Positions 10,615 through 19,208 of a stretch of DNA of 64,000 nt are shown piece after piece (position 1 is the stretch's first letter; every line of letters begins with the position of its first letter). The stretch covers positions 124,001 to 188,000 of the forward strand of contig NZ_BDCF01000005.1 of the NCBI RefSeq assembly GCF_001613365.1. Direction: 5' to 3'. The notes below the pieces were generated by a model. The model was not told the origin of the DNA, did not search any database, and was given only the letters and a program-made list of their open reading frames with translations. A program made the position numbers and the translations under genes. This stretch comes from Nocardia xishanensis NBRC 101358 (GTDB lineage: Bacteria; Actinomycetota; Actinomycetes; Mycobacteriales; Mycobacteriaceae).

Positions 10615-11085
10615 TTACCGACTTGTCGGCGCCGCCCGTCGCAATTCCCGAACAACGGCTTCGGCCGCGAGCGGGACGGCGGCCGCAACCGGCTCGGACA
10701 GGCCGACACCTGGATCGAGGCACGCCACGTCCACGGCGATGACGACGAGACTGCCGGGCAGTCGGCCGAGAGCCCGGCCGAGTGGCAACGCGTCCTGGAT
10801 ACCGAGACTGTGCGAAGAGGCGGCGCCGGGCCGCGGCAGCACGTCGACGCCGGTGCTACGAACCCGTCCGGCAACCGCTGGTTCGGAGCGTATGGCGTCG
10901 ACCACGACGGCTAGCTGCACGCCGGTCCAGATTTCGAGCAGGCTCGTGGGTTCGCCATCCGACACCGTGACAAAAACCCCTGGGATGCCGAGGTTCACGA
11001 GCCGTCGCGCGACGGCCGGGCCGACCCCATCGTCACCGCGGTATTCGTTGCCGACGCCGATGACCACGGCCCATGGCTCGCTCAT
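10615..11085 (-). CDS. Hydrogenase maturation endopeptidase (HyaD/HycI-like)
   Basis: This 156-residue protein belongs to the peptidase M52 family, which trims the C-terminus of the [NiFe] hydrogenase large subunit after nickel insertion. The N-terminal motif GVGNEYRGDDGVGP carries the expected Glu and Asp metal ligands. DAIRSE and the SSHS segment supply further ligand-type residues. Its ATG overlaps the TGA of a micro-ORF (ATGA at 11082-11085), so translation is probably coupled to upstream reading. Only this maturation gene is present, so the Hyp proteins for NiFe(CN)2CO assembly must be encoded elsewhere. Confidence 0.88.
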   Translation of the reverse strand: MSEPWAVVIGVGNEYRGDDGVGPAVARRLVNLGIPGVFVTVSDGEPTSLLEIWTGVQLAVVVDAIRSEPAVAGRVRSTGVDVLPRPGAASSHSLGIQDALPLGRALGRLPGSLVVIAVDVACLDPGVGLSEPVAAAVPLAAEAVVRELRRAAPTSR

Positions 11086-11227
11086 GCCTGCGCCTCGCTG
11101 GCGCTCGGCTCCGGCATGCGCGATGCGCGCTGGTACATGATTCGCTCGCTGCGCTCGCTCATGCCTGCGCCTCGCTGGCGCTCGGCTCCGGCATGCGCGA
11201 TGCGCGCTGGTACATGATTCGCTCGCT
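11076..11227. repeat. 75-bp perfect direct repeat (two copies, 77-bp period)
   Basis: Bases 11076-11150 and 11153-11227 are identical over 75 bp, separated by GC. The duplication exactly fills the space between the hydrogenase large-subunit stop and the endopeptidase start. The first bases of the endopeptidase gene are part of copy one. The unit contains short self-repeats of CGCTCG type. Because the unit ends in a start-stop overlap, each copy recreates an ATGA junction. Confidence 0.95.
11082..11162 (-). CDS. Coupled micro-ORF B (26 codons) in the hydrogenase operon
   Basis: The ATG at 11162 overlaps the TGA of micro-ORF A. The ORF ends with a TGA at 11082-11084 that overlaps the ATG of the endopeptidase. 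The peptide begins MSERSERIMY and ends PSASEAQA. It differs from micro-ORF A by three extra residues near the N-terminus, as expected from the 77-bp period. No domain is recognisable. It may serve only to carry ribosomes across the spacer. There is no evidence of a function for the peptide itself. Confidence 0.45.
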   Translation of the reverse strand: MSERSERIMYQRASRMPEPSASEAQA

Positions 11228-11230
11228 CAT
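11159..11230 (-). CDS. Coupled micro-ORF A (23 codons) in the hydrogenase operon
   Basis: The ATG at 11230 overlaps the TGA stop of the hydrogenase large subunit (ATGA at 11227-11230). The stop overlaps the start of micro-ORF B. The peptide begins MSERIMYQ and ends PSASEAQA. It has no membrane segment, cysteine or known motif. Large subunit, A, B and endopeptidase thus form a chain of four reading frames joined by three stop-start overlaps. Expression as a peptide is inference only. Confidence 0.45.
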   Translation of the reverse strand: MSERIMYQRASRMPEPSASEAQA

Positions 11231-12516
11231 CGGCGCACCACGTCCACGTCCAGGAAGTGCGCCGAGCAGGAGATGCACGGGTCGTAGTTCCGGATCGCGC
11301 GTTCGCACACCGCGGCCAGCGCGGCGTCGTCCAGGTCGAGATTGCCCGCGACGACGCGCCGCAGATCGTCCTCCATCACCGCCTGGTTCTGCGATGTCGG
11401 CGGGATGATCGTGGCCGAGCGCACGATGCCGTGATCGTCGATCTCGTACCGGTGGTAGAGCAGTCCGCGAGGCGCTTCGCTCACGCCGTGGCCGACGCCG
11501 GGGCGTGGTTCGACTGGAACCGCTGGGCGGGAGGGGCGTTCGTAGCGGTCGATGAGAGCGAGCGCCTCCTCGATGGCGTAGACGACCTCGACCGCTCGTA
11601 CCAGGATGCTGCGGTACGGGTTGCGGCATTCGGCGCCGAGGCCGATCTCGTCCGCGACCTGTCGCGCGATCGGTGACAGCCGATGGTGATTCAGCGTGTA
11701 CCGCGCCAGCGGCCCGGTGAGATATCGCGCACCGTCGAGCAACGCGTGCAAGGCGGTGGAGTGCGGAACCTGGTGTTCTCGTACGTGGCTGGTGAAATCG
11801 GCTGCGGCGAAACGAAGTCCGGTGCTGGTGTGCACCTCGCCGTTGTCGATCGCGTATCGGTCGGGATCGGTCGCGGTCAGCAGTTCACACTCGAGTTCCA
11901 CTTCGGGGAACTCGAATCCCGCGGCCCGGCGTGCGGTGTTCACCGCGTAATCCCGCGCACGGAGCAGTAGTTCGGTCAGGGCGGCGAATTCGGTGCGCTC
12001 GGGAACTGAGTAGAAGCCGCCGAGCCGCACGTTGACGGGATGGATGGCGCGGCCGCCGAGGAATTCGAGCAGCGCGTTGCCCGCCTTCTTCGTCGCCAAT
12101 CCCTGCTCGACGAGCTCGCGGTGGTCGGCGGCGAGCGCGATCGCGTCCGGGTAGCCGAGGAAGTCCGGAGTGTGCAGCAGGTGAATATGCAAGGAATGAC
12201 TGGAAATCCATTCACCGCAGTACATCAGCCTGCGCAGGTCGGCCAGCGGTCGGTCCAGCTCCACGCCGCAGATTTGCTCGAGTGCGTTGCAGGCGCTGGT
12301 CTGGTAGGCCACCGGACAGATTCCGCAGATTCGGGAGGTGATATCCGGCGGTTCGGTGTAGGCGCGGCCGCGGAGAAACGCCTCGAAGAATCGCGGTGGC
12401 TCGTAGATGTTCAACTCCGCGCTTTCGACGGACCCGTCCGCGACGACAACGCGCAGCGCGCCCTCGCCTTCGACGCGGGCCAGCGCGCCGACTCGCAGTT
12501 GCCTACGCCGACTCAT
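11227..12516 (-). CDS. [NiFe] hydrogenase large subunit (group 3b-like)
   Basis: This 429-residue catalytic subunit of a soluble bidirectional hydrogenase (H2 to 2H+ + 2e-) holds the NiFe(CN)2CO centre. Both cysteine pairs are present: [12 protein letters not shown] near the N-terminus and DPCISCSAH near the C-terminus. A nine-residue tail (FLDVDVVRR) follows the His and is the expected substrate of the linked endopeptidase. The start was set at ATG 12516 ([12 protein letters not shown]), which overlaps the small-subunit gene by 14 nt. The subunit set with HydB- and HydG-like partners fits group 3b sulfhydrogenase-type enzymes such as mycobacterial Hyh. Confidence 0.92.
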   Translation of the reverse strand: MSRRRQLRVGALARVEGEGALRVVVADGSVESAELNIYEPPRFFEAFLRGRAYTEPPDITSRICGICPVAYQTSACNALEQICGVELDRPLADLRRLMYCGEWISSHSLHIHLLHTPDFLGYPDAIALAADHRELVEQGLATKKAGNALLEFLGGRAIHPVNVRLGGFYSVPERTEFAALTELLLRARDYAVNTARRAAGFEFPEVELECELLTATDPDRYAIDNGEVHTSTGLRFAAADFTSHVREHQVPHSTALHALLDGARYLTGPLARYTLNHHRLSPIARQVADEIGLGAECRNPYRSILVRAVEVVYAIEEALALIDRYERPSRPAVPVEPRPGVGHGVSEAPRGLLYHRYEIDDHGIVRSATIIPPTSQNQAVMEDDLRRVVAGNLDLDDAALAAVCERAIRNYDPCISCSAHFLDVDVVRR

Positions 12517-13276
12517 CGCCGCTCCTGTTCGCGAAACCCGGCGCTGCCGCGGCGTAGGTGGCGAAAACACGGTCTATGTCGTCGGTGTCCATGCCGTTGA
12601 CGCGCAGGATGGGAAGCAGCGCATGGATATTGGGGTTCGCCATCGGGCCGAAGCAACCGAAGCACCCGCGGTGATACGCTGGGCACAGGGCGCCGCATCC
12701 CGCCTGCGTGACCGGACCCAGGCAGGGGATCCCCTCGGCGACCATCACACAGGTGGTGCCGCGGCGTTTGCACTCGGTGCAGACGCTCGTATTCGGGATA
12801 TCGGGCGCGCGGCCCGCCAGGAACGCGCCCAGGGTGTCGAGCAGCTGGCGCCGGTCGATCGGGCAACCGCGCAGCTCGAAGTCCACCGGAACGTGTGCCG
12901 AAATAGGGGTGGAAGTGTCCAAGGTGGCGATGTACTCCGGGCTGGCGTACACCACCGACGTGAACTCGGTGACGTCGGCGAAATTGCGCAGCGCCTGGAT
13001 GCCGCCGTGGGTGGCGCAAGCTCCGATCGCCACCAGAATCCTCGACTGCTCGCGGATCTCGATGATCCGTCGCCGCTCTTCCTCGGTCGTGACCGAGCCC
13101 TCGACCAGTGAAACGTCGTAGGGGCCGGATTCCGTGGCGCTGGAAGCTTCCGTGAAGTGGGTGATGCGCACCTGGCCCGCGAGGGTGAGCAGTTCGTCCT
13201 CGCAGTCGAGCAAGGTGAGCTGGCAACCATCGCAGGAAGTGAACTTCCATACCGCGAGCGTCGGTGTCTTCGTCAT
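12503..13276 (-). CDS. [NiFe] hydrogenase small subunit (group 3b-like)
   Basis: This 257-residue iron-sulfur subunit relays electrons between the NiFe site and the diaphorase module. The proximal cluster motif is [17 protein letters not shown], joined by GACATHGG and RGCPID. C-terminal cysteines ([37 protein letters not shown]) would hold further [4Fe-4S] clusters. It has no Tat signal, so the enzyme is cytoplasmic. ATG 13276 forms an ATGA overlap with the stop of the diaphorase gene, supporting this start. It belongs to the same family as Complex I 20-kDa (NuoB-like) proteins. Confidence 0.9.
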   Translation of the reverse strand: MTKTPTLAVWKFTSCDGCQLTLLDCEDELLTLAGQVRITHFTEASSATESGPYDVSLVEGSVTTEEERRRIIEIREQSRILVAIGACATHGGIQALRNFADVTEFTSVVYASPEYIATLDTSTPISAHVPVDFELRGCPIDRRQLLDTLGAFLAGRAPDIPNTSVCTECKRRGTTCVMVAEGIPCLGPVTQAGCGALCPAYHRGCFGCFGPMANPNIHALLPILRVNGMDTDDIDRVFATYAAAAPGFANRSGDESA

Positions 13277-14127
13277 AGTTCTCGCACCGCCAATAGTGGT
13301 CCGGCTGTCGCGTAGTCGACGATGGGTCCGTCCCGGCACAGCAGTAGCGTGCCCAGCTGACAGTGACCACATCGCCCGACACCGCACTTCATGTTGCGCT
13401 CCAGCGACACTTGAATGTCGCTGGCGGGAATCCTTTTGCGTAACAAAGCTTGTGCACACAAGCGCAACATGGGCTCCGGGCCGCAGAGCAGTGCGGTGGT
13501 CCGGCCGGGCTCCACGGTCAGGTGAGCCAGCGGCTCGCTGACGAAACCGACTCGACCCCTCCAGTCCGCTGCGGGATGGTCGACAGTCCGATGGAGTTCG
13601 ATCGCACCGGCCGCGGACCACAGCTCCTGGTCGTGGCGGAACAGCATGTCCGCCGGAGTGCGGGCTCCGCTGATCAGCACGATCCGCCGGTAGTCGGCGC
13701 GGGCCGCCAGCGCGGCGAGCACAGCCGGTCGCAACGGCGCCAATCCGACGCCTCCGCCGACGATGACGAGGTCTCCTCCGGCAGCGGACGCCAGATCCCA
13801 TCCGGTGCCGAAAGGCCCGCGGACACCGATAAGGCCGCCGACATCGGTATCGTGCAGTGCCGCGCTGACCGCCCCGACCGCCCGGACCGTGTGTTCGAGA
13901 ACGCCGTCATCGGCGGCGGGATTCCCGCTGATCGAGATCGCGATCTCGCCCACCCCGAAGCTGTAGAGCATCATGAACTGCCCAGCCCGAAACCGTTGCG
14001 CCGCGTCCCTTGTCGGCGCTAAGCGCAGGGTCACGGTGTCGGAGGTCTGCACGGCGCGGTCGATGACACGGTAGGGCAGCATCGTGTCTCCGTACGGCGC
14101 CGGGCGGGCCCGGATGTCTACGCTCAT
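13273..14127 (-). CDS. Hydrogenase diaphorase subunit, FAD/NAD(P)-binding (HydG-like gamma subunit)
   Basis: This 284-residue ferredoxin-reductase-type protein links the hydrogenase to NAD(P)H. The N-terminal FAD-binding domain contains [15 protein letters not shown], and the NAD(P)-binding domain has [16 protein letters not shown] and [15 protein letters not shown]-terminal cysteine set ([14 protein letters not shown]...LLLCRDG) binds a [2Fe-2S] cluster, as in dihydroorotate dehydrogenase electron-transfer subunits. It overlaps both neighbours by 4 nt. The start is the ATG at 14127. Confidence 0.88.
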   Translation of the reverse strand: MSVDIRARPAPYGDTMLPYRVIDRAVQTSDTVTLRLAPTRDAAQRFRAGQFMMLYSFGVGEIAISISGNPAADDGVLEHTVRAVGAVSAALHDTDVGGLIGVRGPFGTGWDLASAAGGDLVIVGGGVGLAPLRPAVLAALAARADYRRIVLISGARTPADMLFRHDQELWSAAGAIELHRTVDHPAADWRGRVGFVSEPLAHLTVEPGRTTALLCGPEPMLRLCAQALLRKRIPASDIQVSLERNMKCGVGRCGHCQLGTLLLCRDGPIVDYATAGPLLAVREL

Positions 14128-14627
14128 CGGTCACCTCGCTCGGCCGTGATACGGGACAGACCGGCGGTTTCCGCGGGGTTGCGGTAGAGGTCGAGCAGCC
14201 GGGCCCTGGTGGCCTGGAGCCGATCCAGCAGCGCCTCGAACAGCATCAAGGTCAGTGCTAGGGCGAATCGCGGATCTCGGTCGGCGAGTTCGGCCAGTGT
14301 CCGCGCATCGAACTCGATGGCCTCGACCGGTTCGGCGGTCACCGCGCCGAAATGCCATCGGTAGGGCGGCACCAGCCATGACCAGCCGAGCACGTCGCCG
14401 CCCTCGAGGGTCTGGAGGACGACGCCGCCGCGTCCCGGCACCTGCGCGTCCAGCAGTATCCGGCCGCGCCGGATCAGCCAGCATCGGTCGGCGGGCAAGC
14501 CTTCCCCGATCACCCGGTGCCCCGCGGGGAAGGCGACATCACGGCCGGCGCGGGCCAGCGTGCGCAACTGTTCTTCGCTCAGCGCCGCCAGCCGCCCGAA
14601 CGCGGACAGTTCGTCACCGGTCGGCAT
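14124..14627 (-). CDS. Cyclic nucleotide-binding domain protein without HTH
   Basis: This 167-residue protein is a Crp/cNMP-binding beta-roll: AGHRVIGEGLPADRCWLIRRGRI, then EGGDVLGWSWLVPPYRW, then AIEFDARTLAEL. The chain ends soon after the dimerisation helix, with no helix-turn-helix, so it is not a DNA-binding Crp. It overlaps the HydB gene by 14 nt and the diaphorase gene by 4 nt, so it is made with the hydrogenase. A role as a ligand-sensing regulatory or assembly subunit is inference. Whether cAMP binds is uncertain, because the usual RxAT-type phosphate-binding contacts are not obvious. Confidence 0.8.
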   Translation of the reverse strand: MPTGDELSAFGRLAALSEEQLRTLARAGRDVAFPAGHRVIGEGLPADRCWLIRRGRILLDAQVPGRGGVVLQTLEGGDVLGWSWLVPPYRWHFGAVTAEPVEAIEFDARTLAELADRDPRFALALTLMLFEALLDRLQATRARLLDLYRNPAETAGLSRITAERGDR

Positions 14628-15741
14628 CGTCGGTTTCCTCGGCCAGTTCGGCGAGCCGGGCCACCTCCGCGGTCAAGTCGATCTCGGCCGGGCACCAGGC
14701 GATGCACCGTCCGCAGCCGACGCACCCGGAGCTACCGAATTGGTCGTACCAGGTGCTGAGTTTGTGGCTGATCCACTGCCGGTAGCGGCTTTCGCCGGAT
14801 TGCCGCACGCTGCCGCCGTGCAGGTAGGAGAAGTCCAGTTCGAAGCACGACGACCAGTGCTCCCAGCGCTCGGCGTGGTCGCCGGTCAGATCGGTGACGT
14901 CCTCGGTGGTGGTGCAGAAACAGGTGGGGCACACCATGGTGCAATTTCCGCAGGTGAAGCACCGGCCCGCGACATCCTCCCAGTGCGGGGACTCCCGCGA
15001 GTCGCGAAGCAGAGCGCGGATGTCCACCTCGGGCATCGTGCGGCCCATCCGTCCGGCCGCCGCGTTCACCTCCGCGCGGGCGTCCGTGACCTCCGCCGGG
15101 TCCGCCGGACGAGCGGTGAGCTCGGCAAGGATCTGCGCGCCGTCCGCGCTGCCCACGTCGACGAGGAACCGGTGTCCCTGCGCGTCGATGCGTTCGGTGA
15201 GCGCGAGATCGTATCCGGCCGAGACGCCGGGGCCGGTGCCCATCGACGCGCAGAAGCACACGCCGCCCGGCTCTGTGCAGTTCACGGCGACGACGAAGAG
15301 ATCTTTGCGGCGGGCGGTGAACGAAGCATCCGCGTACTCCCCGCCGCCGAGCACTCGCCCGAGGATCGCGATCGAGGTGAGGTCGCAGCCGCGGACGCCG
15401 AGAAACGCGGAGCGAACCGGAGTGTCCGCGACGGGCTCCATCTCGAGATCCGGCCCGAATCGCGAGATCTTGCGACGTGGGGGATGCAAGAACTGCTTCC
15501 AGGATCCTGGACCGGCCGAGTGCGCGAACACCGCCTCGTCGTCGCGGCGACGCAGCCGATACCGGCCGGGTGCGGTCTCCACGCCCCATCCGGCGGGCAG
15601 TCGCGCACCGCAGTCCAGTTCGTCCAGGACGATCGCGCCATCGCGCACCTGCGGACCGATGACGCGATACCCCTGCTCACGCAGCACGTCCACCAGACGA
15701 TCCAGACCAGCGCGATCGATCACGACGGTGTCATCGGACAT
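14614..15741 (-). CDS. Hydrogenase [4Fe-4S] electron-transfer subunit (HydB/sulfhydrogenase beta-like)
   Basis: This 375-residue protein is the first gene of the hydrogenase operon. It resembles the beta subunit of sulfhydrogenase/anaerobic sulfite reductase A. The C-terminal third carries two ferredoxin-type cysteine groups, CFTCGNCTMVCPTCFC and GCVGCGRCIAWCP, which would hold [4Fe-4S] clusters. The N-terminal region has GVRGCDLTSIAILGR and CTEPGGVCFCASMGTGPG, typical of the family. It probably passes electrons between the small subunit and the diaphorase. The start is ATG 15741 with AGAGG upstream. The stop overlaps the cNMP-binding gene. Confidence 0.9.
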   Translation of the reverse strand: MSDDTVVIDRAGLDRLVDVLREQGYRVIGPQVRDGAIVLDELDCGARLPAGWGVETAPGRYRLRRRDDEAVFAHSAGPGSWKQFLHPPRRKISRFGPDLEMEPVADTPVRSAFLGVRGCDLTSIAILGRVLGGGEYADASFTARRKDLFVVAVNCTEPGGVCFCASMGTGPGVSAGYDLALTERIDAQGHRFLVDVGSADGAQILAELTARPADPAEVTDARAEVNAAAGRMGRTMPEVDIRALLRDSRESPHWEDVAGRCFTCGNCTMVCPTCFCTTTEDVTDLTGDHAERWEHWSSCFELDFSYLHGGSVRQSGESRYRQWISHKLSTWYDQFGSSGCVGCGRCIAWCPAEIDLTAEVARLAELAEETDDADR

Positions 15742-15763
15742 TGTCGACGCCTCTGTTCGGTCG

Positions 15764-15829
15764 GGTATAGCCGTCCGCTATCGAGTCTTGTTCGGTAGGC
15801 GTTCCACTGGGAGGGACAAAGGTCCCGAA
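15764..15829 (-). promoter_or_regulatory. DosR-type box and -10 element for the hydrogenase operon
   Basis: On the minus strand, bases 15829-15810 read TTCGGGACCTTTGTCCCTCC, against the published mycobacterial DosR consensus TTSGGGACTWWAGTCCCSAA. The core GGGAC-4-GTCCC palindrome is perfect and the TTC flank also matches. A TATACC -10-like hexamer lies at 15769-15764, about 40 bp closer to the gene, and HydB begins at 15741. The box sits inside the 3' end of the MFS gene. This strongly suggests oxygen/NO/CO-responsive control by a DevR/DosR-like regulator, but no such regulator is encoded in the window. Confidence 0.7.
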
Positions 15830-17115
15830 TCCCGATGGCCGACGGCATCGGTCCTGGCAGGCGGACTCGGGGCAAGATCCGCCCGGCTCGCTGGTTCCGG
15901 CGTGGTCAGCTTTCGCGGTAACAGAAACGGCGTGCCGAGAAGCAGAATCCCGGCCAGGCCAATGGCCGCGCGCGGCCCAGCGACTTGTGCCAGGAGACCC
16001 CACGACATGGTGAGCACGGCGGTGCTGGTGCCGGTAGTGATCGACCATGCGGTGAGCACGCGAGCATGGCGGTCCGCATCGATGTTGTTCAACCGATAAG
16101 CGGCGAAGACGGGATTGAAAACGCTCGCGCAGAGGATCAACCCGAACTCCGTGGCCATCACGATCACGAGCCCGGCCACGCCGGGTTGGATGAATACCAG
16201 CCCGAGAGGCCAGCAGGCGCGGAGTGTGCCGAACATCCGCAGCACCGTCGGTTCGCCGTAGTGGGCGGCGACGTGGCGGGCGAGCCGGGACCCGATCAGG
16301 CCGCCGACGCACGCTACAGCGAAGGCCAGACCGTACTGCCAGACCGGAAATCGCAAGTGGGAGAGCATCATCACCGACAAGAGCGGTTCTGTCGCCATGA
16401 TCAGCCCGTTGACCAGGACGGTGTTGAAGAAGAGCCGGCGCAGTGTGCGGTGGGCGAGGATGTATCGCCATCCCTCGGCGATGTCGCTCCACCGGCGCGT
16501 GGAGGTCGTGCGCGGGGTCGGCGGTTGTTCGGGTTGCCTGATCGCCGCGATGCCGAGCGCCGATAACAGATAGCTCGTCGCGTCGATGACGATGGTGGTC
16601 ACCGGCCCCAGCAGCCCGATGGCGGCGCCGCCGACGGGCGGGCCGACGACCGTGGCCGACCAGGTCGTGGACTCGAACCGGCTGGTGGCCACCAGCAGCC
16701 CGTCGGCGGGGACGATGGTCCTGAGGTAGGCGCCGCTCGCGACGGTGAACGCGATCTTCGCCGCCGCGGTGACGGTGGCGACCAGCAAGAGTTGCGCGAA
16801 GGACAAGGCGCCGAGCCAGTAGGCGAGCGGTATCGACGCCAACGCCGCGAATCGGACCGCGTCCGTGGCGATCATGACCGGCCGTTTGGCGCGAAACTCC
16901 AGCCACGGCCCGAGCGGGATCGCGAGCAGCGCGCCCATCGCGAGCCCGGCTGACGACAGGGCCGCCACTTCCGCCGAACCGGCGCCCGAGACCGTGATGG
17001 CAACGACGGAGAACGCCCCGAACCCGATCCCGGTCCCGTAGGCGCTGACCGCGTAGGCGGCCCACAACCACCCGAAGGCCTCGCCGAGTTTCGGTCTCCG
17101 CCGGATATTCACCAC
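15778..17115 (-). CDS. MFS transporter
   Basis: This 445-residue major facilitator protein has about 12 hydrophobic segments. The early loop FRAKRPVMIATDAVRF corresponds to the conserved inter-helix 2/3 motif region. It looks like the MFS_3/macrolide-efflux type of exporter. The C-terminal 35 residues are hydrophilic and contain the DNA of the DosR-like box. It is divergent from the LysR gene with 137 bp between, so LysR control is plausible. Its stop lies 36 bp before HydB, so read-through into the hydrogenase operon is possible. The substrate is unknown. Confidence 0.8.
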   Translation of the reverse strand: MVNIRRRPKLGEAFGWLWAAYAVSAYGTGIGFGAFSVVAITVSGAGSAEVAALSSAGLAMGALLAIPLGPWLEFRAKRPVMIATDAVRFAALASIPLAYWLGALSFAQLLLVATVTAAAKIAFTVASGAYLRTIVPADGLLVATSRFESTTWSATVVGPPVGGAAIGLLGPVTTIVIDATSYLLSALGIAAIRQPEQPPTPRTTSTRRWSDIAEGWRYILAHRTLRRLFFNTVLVNGLIMATEPLLSVMMLSHLRFPVWQYGLAFAVACVGGLIGSRLARHVAAHYGEPTVLRMFGTLRACWPLGLVFIQPGVAGLVIVMATEFGLILCASVFNPVFAAYRLNNIDADRHARVLTAWSITTGTSTAVLTMSWGLLAQVAGPRAAIGLAGILLLGTPFLLPRKLTTPEPASRADLAPSPPARTDAVGHRDSGPLSLPVERLPNKTR

Positions 17116-17252
17116 TCGCTTCGCTCCGCTTCACGCCCAGTCGGACAACGCCTTGTCGCCTGGGAGATCGAAGCCGGTCGATGGGCGTCGGCACCAACAA
17201 CGGATCGAGCGGCGCGCCACAACTCGTCGTTGTGGGAGTAGGTTCTCGCCTC

Positions 17253-18179
17253 GTGGATCTCGATGCGGTTCGTACCTTCGTCGCTGTCGCCGAATCCGGC
17301 CAATTCCAGGCCGCGGCAGACGATTTGGGCATCACCCAGCAAGGAGCCTCGCGGCGAGTGGCGACGCTGGAGCGAGAACTCGGTGTGCAGCTGTTCGCGC
17401 GGACCGCCCGGGGTGCGCGGCTCACTGTCGACGGGCAAGCGTTGCTGCCCCGCGCGCGTGCGCTGCTCCGCGCGGCCGAACGCGTCACGGCGGCGGTGAC
17501 GCCGGGACGGAGGGCCCTTCGCATCGATGTCGTCGCCCGCAGGATCGCGCCATCCACCGTGCTCTACGACTTCTACCGGCAACACCCCGGCATCGAGCTC
17601 GATGTCGTCACCCTTGACCACGCCGATGCCGCGTCGGCGCTGGCCGAGATCGGCGCGGGCACCCTCGATGCCACCTTCAGATCGCTACGCGGCCTCGACC
17701 TTCCGAACGAACTGCGCTCCTCGCGAGTGATCGACGACCGGCACGAACTGCTGGTCGGCCCGCGACATCCGTTGGCGAACGCCGAAACCGTGGCAATGGC
17801 CGAACTCGCCGATCACCGTATCTGGATGCCCGGCATGACCGACCCCGAGCCGATCGGCTACTACAACGATCTGGCGAGGGCGTTCGGTCTCACCATCGAC
17901 ACGATCGGCCCGAGCTTCGGCGCCGAAGCGCTGCTCGCCGAGATCGCCGACTCGAATCAGCTCGCCACCTTCGTCGGCGAAGGCTCCCGATACCTCTGGC
18001 CGGAAAGCTACGACCTGCGCCGAATCCCAGTCGTCGACCCGACCCCGGTCTATCCGCTGTCGATGATCTGGCGAGCGGACAATCCGCACCCCGTCCTTGC
18101 GAACTTGCTCGCGTACCTCCGGACCAGGTACCAGGCGACATGCACCGATGACGTGTGGACCCCCGACTGGGCGCGCTGA
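17253..18179 (+). CDS. LysR-family transcriptional regulator
   Basis: This 308-residue regulator has an N-terminal winged HTH (LDAVRTFVAVAESGQFQAAA...ITQQGASRRVATLERELG) and a LysR substrate-binding domain. GTG 17253 was chosen because the LysR N-terminus begins there; a longer reading from 17181 adds a Gly/Val-rich stretch with no homology. It is divergent from the MFS exporter, the classical arrangement for a LysR regulator and its target. The effector is unknown. A bidirectional terminator hairpin follows. Confidence 0.88.
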   Translation: MDLDAVRTFVAVAESGQFQAAADDLGITQQGASRRVATLERELGVQLFARTARGARLTVDGQALLPRARALLRAAERVTAAVTPGRRALRIDVVARRIAPSTVLYDFYRQHPGIELDVVTLDHADAASALAEIGAGTLDATFRSLRGLDLPNELRSSRVIDDRHELLVGPRHPLANAETVAMAELADHRIWMPGMTDPEPIGYYNDLARAFGLTIDTIGPSFGAEALLAEIADSNQLATFVGEGSRYLWPESYDLRRIPVVDPTPVYPLSMIWRADNPHPVLANLLAYLRTRYQATCTDDVWTPDWAR

Positions 18180-18199
18180 GACGGGAGACTCGAGAATAC

Positions 18200-18235
18200 G
18201 AAAAGCCGAGCCCGAGAACAGGACTCGGCTCTTTC
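18200..18235. terminator. Bidirectional terminator hairpin
   Basis: AGCCGAG (18204-18210) pairs with CTCGGCT (18224-18230) around a 13-nt loop. A-rich sequence lies on the left and CTTT on the right. It sits 20 bp after the LysR stop and just before the convergent desaturase pseudogene. Confidence 0.65.
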
Positions 18236-18241
18236 AGCCGA

Positions 18242-19165
18242 TCAGCTGGACGGTGCGCTCACCACGTCGGCGGAGTTCGCGGCGTCGTCGGCGGAAGTCA
18301 CGGTGCAGGCGCCGTGACGAGTGAAGGGTTCGGCGAGCTGAGCCAAGTAGGCGACGGGGTAGTCGGGCTTGGCCGCCATCCCGAGGTCCGCGCTGCTGAA
18401 CTCGCGGGCGGGATCGTAGCTGTAGGTGCGCAGCAGGTGATCCCAGACCAGAGTGAACAACCCGAAGTTGACATCGCCGATGCCTGTCCACTTCAAGTGG
18501 TGGAAGCGGTGGCCTTCGTTCAGCGCCAGAACGTATTTCAACGGGCCGACGCGGTAGTCGGCGTTGGAGTGCTGCAACAACAACTGCACCGCGACCGCCA
18601 GCGACAACGCCGACGCGACCGGCACCGAGATCCCGGCCAGCAACAGCGGGGCGACGCCCGCGATCATCTCGAGGGTCTGGTGCAGCGGGTGTTTCATCAG
18701 GCCGTTGAGACCGTAGAAGCGGGTAACGCTGTGGTGCACCGCGTGGAACCGCCACAGCACCCCGATCTTGTGACTGGCGTAGTGCGTCACAGTGGTCCCG
18801 AAATCGGCGACCACGATCGCGATCAGCACCTGAACGACGAATGGCCACCTGCTGGGCCAGATCCCGTCACCGGGGACGAGCGCGGCCAACGCCGGAATGG
18901 CGGCGACACTGGCGAGGATGAGCGTTTCGTTGACGAAGGTATGCGCGGCATCGCGACCGACGTCGCCGTAAGAGCTGTTCTAGACGCTCCGATACGGCAG
19001 CACGCGTTCTGCGGCGAACGACAACGCGATAGCGGTGACCAGCAGAGCCAGCAGCCAGGCTTTGCCGTATCCGCTCGCGGCCAAAACGATTCCGGCGCCA
19101 TTGACGCCCAGCAGCATGACTGGCGCGTAGCCGTAGCGGACGAGGGATCGAGCGATGGTTGACAT
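18242..19165 (-). pseudogene. Sterol desaturase/fatty acid hydroxylase superfamily gene with an in-frame TAG
   Basis: Two open segments (18980-19165 and 18242-18889 as detected from starts) lie in the same frame, separated only by a TAG at 18982-18980. Reading through gives a continuous protein of about 307 residues. The N-terminus is hydrophobic (MLLGVNGAGIVLAASGYG). The sequence around the stop is AERVLPYRSV-stop-NSSYGDVGRDAAH; relatives I recall carry Trp there, so TGG to TAG would be a single change. All three di-iron histidine motifs remain downstream: HYASH, FHAVHH and HRFHH. It would be a membrane di-iron oxygenase acting on a lipid or sterol. It lies 43 bp behind the AraC-type gene. 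Sequencing error or stop-codon suppression cannot be excluded. Confidence 0.8.
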
Positions 19166-19208
19166 GAGTTCAGCGTCGCCGTCGCACCGACGTGGAGGCT
19201 TGTAGAAA

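Noticed and set aside
11076-11227. CRISPR array
   Set aside because: Only two copies, with a 2-bp spacer, and both are translated in frame with neighbours. It is a tandem duplication.
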